IMG/VR virus record: IMGVR_UViG_3300042456_000349
Location: 1 to 22,354 of that record
Reading direction: 5' to 3' (one strand)
Length of the DNA: 22,354 nucleotides
Source of the DNA: a virus
This document shows positions 1-5,852 of this stretch, one piece after another. Position 1 is the stretch's first letter. Every line of letters starts with the position of its first letter. The position numbers and the translations under genes are program-made. Below the pieces are notes generated by a model, which was not told where the DNA came from, searched no databases, and was given only the letters and a program-made list of their open reading frames with translations.

Positions 1-72
1 CAACACTTAGACCGAACAACCAACGCGGTTATTGGCCGCTATCACCGACTTATGAAGGAGAAAACAAAATGA
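1..72 (+). CDS. 3' end of an upstream gene (partial, unknown)
   Basis: The frame starting at base 1 is open to a TGA at 70-72. That stop shares the ATGA at 69-72 with the ATG of the next small gene, the same junction used repeatedly downstream. This suggests that the last 23 residues of a real upstream gene are present. The tail is basic (RYHRLMKEKTK) and gives no clue to function. The call rests on junction style only; 23 codons could be open by chance. Confidence 0.45.
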   Translation, partial: QHLDRTTNAVIGRYHRLMKEKTK

Positions 73-170
73 CCTATCTGAGACTTGCTTTCGAGTGCCT
101 GTTCACGATTGGCGCGTTCTTGGCCTTTGCTTTGCTGGCCGTCACGTTTGCCGCGATTGTGGGGGGCTGA
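69..170 (+). CDS. 33-aa single-pass membrane microprotein
   Basis: The ATG at 69 is preceded by AAGGAG with good spacing, and the frame ends in TGA at 168-170. The 33 residues are almost wholly hydrophobic from about residue 10 onward (CLFTIGAFLAFALLAV and beyond). Only a few polar residues stand at the N-terminus (Arg5, Glu9), so this is most likely one transmembrane helix. It sits first in a run of small overlapping early genes, four bases before the next start. Small membrane proteins of this kind are common in phage early operons, but I cannot name a function. The strong ribosome binding site and ATGA junction support a real gene. Confidence 0.6.
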   Translation: MTYLRLAFECLFTIGAFLAFALLAVTFAAIVGG

Positions 171-174
171 TTAG

Positions 175-369
175 ATGACCCAGACAAAATACTTTGTCAT
201 TCGCTATAACGGCGAAAACCCGGAATTGCATATGGCAACCAATTTCCTGAATGACGCCCGCGATGAGGCCCAACGCGCCGCCCTGTCTTGCCCCCAAACC
301 CGCTTTCTGATCGCCACTGAAACGCAATCCGTTGTGGTTCAAACTCAAGTAAACTGGACAGATAAATGA
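175..369 (+). CDS. Unknown small phage protein (64 aa)
   Basis: This frame starts with ATG at 175, four bases after the membrane microprotein stops, and ends at 369, sharing ATGA with the next gene. The 64-residue product has alternating hydrophobic stretches near the start (KYFVIRY) and end (SVVVQTQVNW) around a helical, alanine/arginine-rich middle. That suggests a small alpha/beta fold. There is no signal peptide, membrane segment or metal motif. I do not recognise the family. Its place in a tightly coupled early operon argues that it is real and expressed with its neighbours. Confidence 0.6.
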   Translation: MTQTKYFVIRYNGENPELHMATNFLNDARDEAQRAALSCPQTRFLIATETQSVVVQTQVNWTDK

Positions 370-680
370 CCGAGCAAGAACGTATAGACAAGATTAACCA
401 GCTTCGCATTCGTCACGCCGAAGCACAAAAGTTGGCCGACCGCGCACAAGATAAGTATATGATCGCGGCGGCAAATGCGGTTCGCATTCGTAATGCCCTG
501 GAGGATTTGCTTGCGGAGGCCTGGATCAATTGGGTGGACGGCGACAGCCCACCGCCTGCGAATGCACGGGTTGAGGTCCGCTCGCGGAACTACGTCAACC
601 GGGTTGGCCTGGCAGGCGCTTTTGAGTGGCACACTGGGGAGATTATCCGCTATCGCTTTGTTGAGGAGACTGCACGATGA
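366..680 (+). CDS. Unknown early protein with N-terminal coiled coil (104 aa)
   Basis: The start overlaps the preceding stop (ATGA at 366-369) and the end overlaps the next start (ATGA at 677-680). Residues 1-50 are charged and helical (MTEQERIDKINQLRIRHAEA onward) and probably form a coiled coil. The rest contains a tryptophan-rich pattern (WINWVDGDSPPP, then VEVRSRN and EWHTGEIIRYR). It resembles a widespread phage small-protein domain in which W-x-W-x-G-G-x-x-P is followed by a beta-rich segment ending in a YR motif. The molecular role of such proteins is not known to me. No catalytic residues stand out. Confidence 0.65.
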   Translation: MTEQERIDKINQLRIRHAEAQKLADRAQDKYMIAAANAVRIRNALEDLLAEAWINWVDGDSPPPANARVEVRSRNYVNRVGLAGAFEWHTGEIIRYRFVEETAR

Positions 681-1096
681 CCAATGAAGAACTGGACAAG
701 GCCCGGGCTAATAAGGCTTGGGAAATTCGATACGTTGAAACAAAGCCAACAAATGATTCAATAGCCCAAATCGCCGCCCGCCTAGCCCGCGAAGGCTGGA
801 CCCCGCCGCCGCCGGTTGACCCGGATGTGTTGGCGTATCGGGAGTGGGAGTCCCTCCAAGGCCACCGCGATCACGGGGAAAAAGTGCTTGCCGGGGAATG
901 GGACCAAAGCGTCGCCGCAATCGGCTACCTCGCCGGAGCCCGCATGGCCCGAGAACAGGAGCAGGAACGGGCGAAGGCGCTGGAGGCTGGAGTGTCCGAC
1001 GCCATCGCATACGTCGAGTTTCAGCGGCCCAACGCCGTTGACCTAGATCAACTGCTTCTCGCGCTGCGCAATCTGCTCAAGGGGGCTGACCAGTGA
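677..1096 (+). CDS. Unknown phage protein (139 aa)
   Basis: The frame runs from ATG at 677 to a TGA at 1094-1096 that overlaps the GTG of the next gene. The N-terminal 40 residues are helical, and a proline linker (WTPPPPVDPD) precedes a middle segment with GEWDQSVAAIGYLAGARMAR. The C-terminal part is again helical and ends in a leucine-rich stretch. The VDPD motif followed by AYREW resembles small early proteins seen in many proteobacterial phages. I cannot assign an activity. It is soluble, has no cysteine pattern and is clearly part of the overlapping operon. Confidence 0.65.
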   Translation: MTNEELDKARANKAWEIRYVETKPTNDSIAQIAARLAREGWTPPPPVDPDVLAYREWESLQGHRDHGEKVLAGEWDQSVAAIGYLAGARMAREQEQERAKALEAGVSDAIAYVEFQRPNAVDLDQLLLALRNLLKGADQ

Positions 1097-1254
1097 ACCG
1101 AGGCTGGCTGCTCAACGACATCCTCCGCGCCATCTTCGGCCAGCCCAAACCCCGCCGCGAGCCGCTGCAACTGCCCGATGACCAGAACTATGGCGGGCCT
1201 GAACGGCGCTTCGATGGCTGGCCTAACACGACATGGAAAGCGCCGTGGCTGTGA
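1093..1254 (+). CDS. 53-aa unknown protein with GTG start
   Basis: A GTG at 1093 shares GTGA with the preceding stop and opens a 53-codon frame ending in TGA at 1252-1254. The product has a short helix (GWLLNDILRAIFGQ), then a proline/arginine-rich linker and a tryptophan-rich tail (DGWPNTTWKAPWL). Its own stop lies inside another GTGA (1251-1254), which is probably the start of the QueD-like gene. Both junctions fit the operon style, so I take it as a real small gene of unknown function. The short length keeps confidence moderate. Confidence 0.55.
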   Translation: MNRGWLLNDILRAIFGQPKPRREPLQLPDDQNYGGPERRFDGWPNTTWKAPWL

Positions 1255-1562
1255 CCTTGCAATGGGCAGATGCTCACCTTTCGTCAGCTCACCGAAACGC
1301 TGCCGGAAAACTGCACGGCCACACTTGGCGGGTTCGGGCCTTCTGGCCGCATGACGGAACGGACGTTCTGGAGCGGCAACGGTTGCTGCGGAAATGGGCG
1401 TCTGCCCTAGATCACCGGGAACTGCCCGCGCATCTGACCCTATCCGAAGACCTCGCGGGCCACCTGGGCGCTGCCGTCAAGGCTTGCCGCGTTGAGGTAT
1501 GGCGCGAGGCGGAAGGCTTGGGGGCTGTGTGGATTGCACAAACAAAGGAGATCGAAATATGA
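1251..1562 (+). CDS. queD-like: QueD-like 6-carboxytetrahydropterin synthase family protein
   Basis: Family members convert dihydroneopterin triphosphate to 6-carboxytetrahydropterin, the second step of preQ0 (7-deazaguanine) synthesis. The zinc-site pattern is visible: His9 in ADAH, then His22 and His24 in LHGHTW. The catalytic Asp-His pair is at 54-55 (LDHRELP), and SEDLA matches the conserved TSExLA stretch. At about 103 residues it is shorter than the usual 120. The cysteine expected three residues before the LHGH leucine is alanine (Ala18), so the reaction may differ. I prefer GTG 1251, which makes a GTGA overlap with the preceding stop; an in-frame ATG at 1233 would add six residues. 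It is followed by deoxyribosyltransferase-like and DpdA-like genes, which supports a role in base modification. Confidence 0.72.
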   Translation: MTLQWADAHLSSAHRNAAGKLHGHTWRVRAFWPHDGTDVLERQRLLRKWASALDHRELPAHLTLSEDLAGHLGAAVKACRVEVWREAEGLGAVWIAQTKEIEI

Positions 1563-1948
1563 CCACGCTTTACCTATGCGGGCCGATCAATGGCTGCACG
1601 GACGAACAGGCAACGGGCTGGCGCGAGCATGTCAAAAGCCTTTGGGCAGGCGAAACCCTGGACCCTATGCGGCGGGACTATCGCGGCAAGGAAGCGGTCG
1701 CCTATCGGGACATCGTGGAACTCGACAAGATCGACATTCAGCGATGCGACGCGGTTTTGGTCAGCTACGACAAGCCGAGCGTTGGAACGTCAATGGAAGT
1801 GCTGTTTGCGTGGCAGATCGGGAAGCCGGTTGTGGTCGTCGCTGACAGCAAGACAACGATCTCCCCTTGGTTGCGATACCACGCGCACAGGATCGTTGGG
1901 GACTATGAAACTGGCGTTGCCGTCGCGGCTGAACTCTCTCGCGAATGA
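1559..1948 (+). CDS. Nucleoside 2-deoxyribosyltransferase-like protein
   Basis: The 129-residue product has the order of motifs expected for the deoxyribosyltransferase superfamily. YLCGPING near residues 5-12 matches the N-terminal nucleotide-binding loop, and LDPMRRDYRG follows at 34-43. The segment from about 52 contains DIVELDKIDIQRCDAVLV. GTSME at 76-80 puts Glu80 in the position of the catalytic glutamate, followed by FAWQIGKPVVVV. Such enzymes move deoxyribose between bases or hydrolyse nucleotides. The start is ATG 1559 (ATGA overlap with the QueD-like stop) with AAAGGAG upstream. Between a QueD-like and a DpdA-like gene it may supply or salvage a modified nucleoside, but this is inference; nucleotide hydrolysis is an alternative. 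Confidence 0.72.
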   Translation: MTTLYLCGPINGCTDEQATGWREHVKSLWAGETLDPMRRDYRGKEAVAYRDIVELDKIDIQRCDAVLVSYDKPSVGTSMEVLFAWQIGKPVVVVADSKTTISPWLRYHAHRIVGDYETGVAVAAELSRE

Positions 1949-2631
1949 CGATTCACTACCACGGCACCCCGATTACCCCAAACGAAGTGCTTTTAAGCAT
2001 TTCTGGCCGTAATTTTTGCGTGTCTCACGCTAGGCCAGATCAAGTCAAAACAGTTCATGCAATTGGTCAGTCCGTGATGCTGGACAATGGCGCTTTTTCT
2101 AAACACACTACGGGCCGGCAAACGAATTGGACAGCATACTATTCTTGGTGTGACCAATGGCTAGACTATCAAACAACTTGGGCCGTAATTCCAGACGTGA
2201 TTGATGCTGGAAGCCAGGAACAGGACGCGCTAATTCGAGAATGGCCGCACGGCCAGCGCGGCGCTCCCGTATGGCATACGGGGGAGCCTATTTCTCGGCT
2301 TCTTGCCCTATGTGACGCATGGCCCCGTGTGTGTGTAGGCTCTACAGACGAGCATTGGCAGGTTTTAGGCCCTGCATGGCGTAGGCGTATGGATGAGGCG
2401 TTTAATGAACTTGCGAAGCGCCATAAGCGCATTCCTTGGCTGCATATGTTGCGGGGAATGCAACTGGCCCTGCATCATTATCCCTTCTCCAGCTTGGACA
2501 GCACAGACATAGCCCGCAATCATCACCTAATCCATAATTCTGCTTTGGCTATGGCTACGCGGTGGGACGCCGCGCAATGCCCTCCGCGATGGGAAATTAA
2601 AGCCCAACAACAAGATTTGTATGGAGACTAA
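1945..2631 (+). CDS. dpdA-like: DpdA-like TGT-fold DNA base-modification protein
   Basis: The 228-residue product resembles phage DpdA proteins, relatives of tRNA-guanine transglycosylase that exchange guanine in DNA for a 7-deazaguanine. SVMLDNGAFS at 43-52 corresponds to the TGT DSGGFQ motif, with Asp47 as the base-binding aspartate. AVIPDVID follows at 80-87. VCVGSTDEHW at 129-138 matches the glycine-rich loop, and SLDSTDIARN at 183-192 resembles the TGT segment with the nucleophilic aspartate (Asp185). The TGT zinc cluster (CxCxxC) is absent, and the protein is shorter than TGT (about 370). It starts at ATG 1945 in an ATGA overlap. The DNA looks more AT-rich than its neighbours, suggesting separate acquisition. 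The substrate (preQ0, preQ1 or other) cannot be read from sequence. Confidence 0.72.
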   Translation: MTIHYHGTPITPNEVLLSISGRNFCVSHARPDQVKTVHAIGQSVMLDNGAFSKHTTGRQTNWTAYYSWCDQWLDYQTTWAVIPDVIDAGSQEQDALIREWPHGQRGAPVWHTGEPISRLLALCDAWPRVCVGSTDEHWQVLGPAWRRRMDEAFNELAKRHKRIPWLHMLRGMQLALHHYPFSSLDSTDIARNHHLIHNSALAMATRWDAAQCPPRWEIKAQQQDLYGD

Positions 2632-2632
2632 A

Positions 2633-2875
2633 ATGGCTGGTCGCCCGGTATCTTGGACGCCCCAGGAGGACGCTACCCTTTGCGCCTTGCGGCAAGAGGG
2701 CTATACTGCTCGACAGATCGCGCAAGAAATGGGCAAGACCCGGAGCGCGGTGCTAGGTCGAATCTACAGGCTACAGGCGAAAAAAGATGTTCGAGTGGGG
2801 ATATCTTCCCAAGAGGGACAAGCGTCCAAACCAGCACAGGCTGACGCCGGAACAGATGGCGGAAGGCCGCTATAA
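2633..2875 (+). CDS. GcrA/SANT-like DNA-binding protein
   Basis: The N-terminal 45 residues carry a Myb/SANT-like helix-turn-helix of the type found in GcrA, the alphaproteobacterial cell-cycle regulator: SWTPQEDATLCALRQEGY, then TARQIAQEMGKTRSAVLGRI and YRLQ. The remaining 30 residues are polar and probably disordered. At 80 residues it is far shorter than GcrA and lacks its sigma-factor-binding C-terminal region. I chose ATG 2633 over in-frame ATG 2621 because GGAG at 2623-2626 is spaced six bases from it. It follows the DpdA-like stop directly. A role in early or middle transcription control is likely but inferred. Confidence 0.7.
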   Translation: MAGRPVSWTPQEDATLCALRQEGYTARQIAQEMGKTRSAVLGRIYRLQAKKDVRVGISSQEGQASKPAQADAGTDGGRPL

Positions 2876-3158
2876 GGGCAGCAAGTCCAGCAAAGGAAAG
2901 CTACGCGGCGACAGGGTGTATTATCAAGCCCTGATCGCTTTGCGAAAGGACTACTCGACAACTAACACCAAGGCCGCGCAACAGTGGGTTAAAGACAACC
3001 CCGAGGAATTTAGCCGCATATGCAGGGAAGCCGCATACAAAGCCTGGGAAGAAGGCGGGCCGATGCGTAAGGCCGTTAGCCGGAACAAAATAAAGCGAGC
3101 GATGGCGTTGCGCGGAGACTCGAAAGCGTATAAAAGACCTCCGCGAGTTGAGAGATAG
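2787..3158 (+). CDS. Basic protein of unknown function (123 aa)
   Basis: This frame overlaps the end of the GcrA-like gene by 89 bases in another frame and ends just before a strong terminator. The product is rich in Lys and Arg, with a central segment GRYKGSKSSKGKLRGDRVYY and a helical part containing QQWVKDNPEEFSRI. The C-terminus is highly basic (AYKRPPRVER). This suggests nucleic-acid binding, but I do not recognise a family. The start is uncertain: ATG 2787 has no strong ribosome binding site, and in-frame ATG 2856 would shorten the overlap to 20 bases. I keep the longer form because residues before Met24 look protein-like. Confidence 0.6.
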   Translation: MFEWGYLPKRDKRPNQHRLTPEQMAEGRYKGSKSSKGKLRGDRVYYQALIALRKDYSTTNTKAAQQWVKDNPEEFSRICREAAYKAWEEGGPMRKAVSRNKIKRAMALRGDSKAYKRPPRVER

Positions 3159-3172
3159 ACATTTTCCTCGCC

Positions 3173-3215
3173 GCCCCGTCGCCTGTCCTCTCCTCCAGGC
3201 GGCGGGGCCTTTTTT
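3173..3215 (+). terminator. Intrinsic terminator of the early + operon
   Basis: A 13-bp stem pairs 3173-3185 with 3196-3208, with one T-G wobble and otherwise G-C rich. The loop is 10 bases (3186-3195), and six T residues follow at 3210-3215. It lies 14 bases after the last + strand stop. It reads as a terminator only on the + strand; the last T bases overlap the stop codon of the opposing primase-helicase gene. Confidence 0.9.
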
Positions 3216-5097
3216 ATGCCTTTTTCCAGGCGTCGGTCCCGGCGCGGCGAACGTATCCAGCATTCACCAGCTTCATAAGCGAGCGCCTGACGCCTTGGCG
3301 GGCAGTCGCCGCGCTGCATTCCGCTTCGTCTCTGATTGCGTTTCGCATGTCGTCCTCCGACACGATCTTGCCGCTTTCGAGTAGGTTCATTAACACAATG
3401 TCATACTTGCTGGTCTTGCCGCCCGCCGCCCGTAGCGCATCGTTATAGGTCGAAACCAGGGACGACGCGGGCTTGCCCTTCTTGTTCACGCCAAGCGGCA
3501 TAGGCTCCATTGTAAAATACATGTCCTCCAGCCTATCCCCATCCTTTTGCTTGGCGACCGTGACGCGAGCCGTTGGAGCTTCGGGATCAGGCTTGAACAC
3601 GCCTAGCAGGAAGTCCAAGTTTGCCATCATGGCAGACGAGCCACGCGGCCTGTCTGACGCATTGTGGCCGGTATGGTGGATGATGATAGCGGAGCATCCG
3701 AACTGTGCCCGAACGTCCGTATTGATGGCGCGGATATAGGATGCAATGTCGTTCGATGAATTTTCATCGCCCGCGAACGTTTGAGATAGCGTGTCGATCA
3801 CGACCAGGGCGGGCTTCACCTTCATTCGGTGCATGGCCGCAACCAACGCTTCTAACTGCTCCTTCACAGTCAGAATAAGCGGTGTCGTCACTAGCCAAAT
3901 GTCGTCGGAGATCGGCAAGCCGTGGTGCTTATGCCAAGCCTGAATCCGCCGATAGATACCCGCGCCGCCTTCGGAAGCCAGATACAAGACCGGGGCCTTG
4001 CGCGTTTCCTTGCCGATAAAGTCCATCCCGTTTGCCATATGGCAGCACAGGTCGATGGCGATGAACGACTTGAACGTGCCAGACGCACCGAAAATCATGC
4101 CCACGGCTTGTTCGGGGATCAGGTCATCCACAATCCAGTCAATGTCTTCATACTCGCGGCCAACATCGTTAGCCGTTCGGATCAGTTCGCCGGGCTCAAA
4201 AGCGGGCTCCGGGGCAAATTTCTGAGCGCCATGCACCAGCCGTGGGATTTCTTGGACACGGGCCTCCCAGCGCCGCAATTCCGGCCCTTCAGGGGGCTTC
4301 CCGGCCTGCATGAGCCCGGTGACCATCTCAACGGTTGTGTCGGGCCTCACGCCCTCGCTAGTGAGCCTAGCGGTCAGCTTCAAAAGCGGATCATGATAGC
4401 TACGCTCATCCAGATTTGGCGTAACCAGTGCCTCAACAAGCTGTGCGGCATTGGACCGTGGCTTTAGTTCGCGCCGTAGCGGGACCACCGTTTCAGAGCG
4501 CAATCGGTCAAGGTTGATGCCAAAAACCATGCAGGCATCGTCCAGGCTATAGACCCGCTGTGCGTCAAATTGCCGCAGTTGCGCCGCAAAGGCACCGCTA
4601 GGCCGCTTCTTCGTGTTCGCGCCTTGTGGAAGCCTGACATACCGAATCAGGTTGTTGCCCGACGCATCCGCTTTAACGAGTCCGTCCAGGGCCATTGCCT
4701 GCATGATGCGGTCGATCAATGCCGGGTCGCGAGCATCGGGATCATCCGCGTCGATCAGACAGCCAATCTGGAACTTGCCCGGTGAGGTTTCGATTACATA
4801 ACTAGGGTGCGCCCCCAAGCCGGTCATGTCGGCATCGTCGGCTACGAGAACGCATAGCCTGTGAAAGTGTGTCTTACGCCGCGCAATCTCCTTGCCCTTC
4901 ATGGCAGAGACGCAGAAGAAATTGTTATCTTCCGACCGGCTGTTAATTAGCCGCTGTTGGGCCTCAGTCGCCCGCCATGCTTTGCCGCCCCACATTGTGA
5001 CATCGGCGGCATTCGGGTCGGCGCGAAAGCTAGTCGTCCAGCCGTAGCCGTCGCCCAAATCGCCATAGACGTGTTGCAGAAACTCGCTGTTGTCCAC
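3214..5097 (-). CDS. Primase-helicase fusion (RepB-like primase plus RepA-like ATPase)
   Basis: The 627-residue protein appears to join a primase domain and a ring helicase. Residues about 60-165 resemble the archaeo-eukaryotic-type RepB primase: acidic VADDAD at 85-90, ETSPGKFQIGCLID at 103-116 and RYVRLPQGANTK at 152-163. Residues about 325-530 are a RecA-fold ATPase of the AAA_25/RepA type: Walker A GASGTFKS at 337-344, Walker B LVVIDT at 431-436, and HHTGHN at 474-479. The C-terminal 90 residues look like a small helical DNA-binding domain. It starts with GTG 5097, three bases after the stop of the small HTH gene, with AAGGG upstream. It should prime and unwind at replication forks; the phage polymerase is outside the window. 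Confidence 0.85.
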   Translation of the reverse strand: MDNSEFLQHVYGDLGDGYGWTTSFRADPNAADVTMWGGKAWRATEAQQRLINSRSEDNNFFCVSAMKGKEIARRKTHFHRLCVLVADDADMTGLGAHPSYVIETSPGKFQIGCLIDADDPDARDPALIDRIMQAMALDGLVKADASGNNLIRYVRLPQGANTKKRPSGAFAAQLRQFDAQRVYSLDDACMVFGINLDRLRSETVVPLRRELKPRSNAAQLVEALVTPNLDERSYHDPLLKLTARLTSEGVRPDTTVEMVTGLMQAGKPPEGPELRRWEARVQEIPRLVHGAQKFAPEPAFEPGELIRTANDVGREYEDIDWIVDDLIPEQAVGMIFGASGTFKSFIAIDLCCHMANGMDFIGKETRKAPVLYLASEGGAGIYRRIQAWHKHHGLPISDDIWLVTTPLILTVKEQLEALVAAMHRMKVKPALVVIDTLSQTFAGDENSSNDIASYIRAINTDVRAQFGCSAIIIHHTGHNASDRPRGSSAMMANLDFLLGVFKPDPEAPTARVTVAKQKDGDRLEDMYFTMEPMPLGVNKKGKPASSLVSTYNDALRAAGGKTSKYDIVLMNLLESGKIVSEDDMRNAIRDEAECSAATARQGVRRSLMKLVNAGYVRRAGTDAWKKA

Positions 5098-5100
5098 GGG

Positions 5101-5337
5101 TTAACCCTTGAACAGCGTTTCAAGGCTGATCTTTATTTTATGTTGCTCTGCATAATCTAGGATGGGCTTCCAATACTTAAGCGGAACCTTGCCGCCAGAG
5201 CCCTTTTTACTTGTGGGTTGCAACCACCGCGATACGGTAGATGGATAGGTGTTCAGGATGGTCGCGGCCTTGGTGACGCCGCCGAGCATAGTGACGACAT
5301 CGTATGCGGGCTGTTCACGCCCTCGGATCGAATTCAT
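5101..5337 (-). CDS. Small HTH DNA-binding regulator (78 aa, Cro/YdaS-like)
   Basis: A helix-turn-helix lies around residues 15-40: DVVTMLGGVTKAATILN, then TYPSTVSRWLQP, in which GGVTKAA and STVSRWL are the supporting and recognition helices. The rest (LKYWKPILDYAEQH and on) is helical, as in Cro/YdaS-type regulators. The start at 5337 is set by AAAGGAG eight bases upstream; the frame is open further to 5556 but would then cross the divergent promoter region. It is transcribed with the primase-helicase gene and faces the recombination operon across a 125-bp gap with an inverted repeat. It probably controls both divergent units, which is inference. Confidence 0.78.
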   Translation of the reverse strand: MNSIRGREQPAYDVVTMLGGVTKAATILNTYPSTVSRWLQPTSKKGSGGKVPLKYWKPILDYAEQHKIKISLETLFKG

Positions 5338-5375
5338 GGGGAAATCTCCTTTCACACACACTAGGCCCGGAAGCG

Positions 5376-5408
5376 CATTTTCTGCAATAGCGATTTGTGC
5401 AAAAAATG
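5376..5408. promoter_or_regulatory. Candidate operator: 11-bp inverted repeat in divergent gap
   Basis: CATTTTCTGCA at 5376-5386 and TGCAAAAAATG at 5398-5408 are reverse complements at 10 of 11 positions, separated by 11 bases. The repeat is central in the gap between the HTH gene and the divergent recombination operon. The size fits a dimeric HTH repressor on two half-sites about two helical turns apart. Promoters must lie in this gap, but I see no convincing -35/-10 pair on either strand. Confidence 0.55.
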
Positions 5409-5462
5409 TCTGGACACGCCAAACGGGGGCGACTAGGGTTCGGTCATTGGAAGGAGAAACCA

Positions 5463-5852
5463 ATGTCAAACCGTGAAACAGCCCTGGAGGCCCTCGCCTC
5501 CGCATGGGTGAAAGCCAAGACCGCCGAAATCGAAGCCAACGCCCATCGCGTCGCAATCGAAGCCGACATCATCGCCATAACCGGAGCCAAGGAAGAAGGC
5601 CGCGAAACACACACCCTGCCCACGCACAAAATCACCGTCATCGGAAAGCTGACCTACAAAGCCGAATTTGAGCCGCTGCACGAACTCACCGAACAATGGC
5701 CCGAGCAATTCCAAGTCATCAAATACGAGCCCAAACTGAACGAGCCGCAAATCCGCAAAATCCGCGAAATGCGCCCCGATCTTTACCGCCAAATGTCCGA
5801 ACACATCACCGTCAAGCCAGCCAAAACCGGGATCACCGTCGATGTCCTTTGA
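5463..5852 (+). CDS. Unknown phage protein of the recombination operon (129 aa)
   Basis: ATG 5463 is preceded by AAGGAG with six-base spacing. The frame extends upstream to 5397, but that would cross the regulatory gap. Residues 1-45 form an alanine/glutamate-rich helix (ETALEALASAWVKAKTAEIE and on). A beta segment (THKITVIGKLTYKAEF) and a helical C-terminal part (PQIRKIREMRPDLYRQ) follow. It resembles small proteins coded just before Sak4-like ATPases in other phages, often left as unknown. The end overlaps the ATPase start by 11 bases. It may be a recombination accessory factor; position is the only evidence for that. Confidence 0.7.
   Translation: MSNRETALEALASAWVKAKTAEIEANAHRVAIEADIIAITGAKEEGRETHTLPTHKITVIGKLTYKAEFEPLHELTEQWPEQFQVIKYEPKLNEPQIRKIREMRPDLYRQMSEHITVKPAKTGITVDVL

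Noticed and set aside
5338-5462. Specific -35/-10 promoters in the divergent gap
   Set aside because: TTG-type hexamers are present on both strands, but none has a convincing -10 at 16-18 bases.
5101-5556. Longer 151-aa version of the HTH regulator
   Set aside because: It would cross the divergent regulatory gap and part of the opposing gene; AAAGGAG before 5337 fixes the shorter start.
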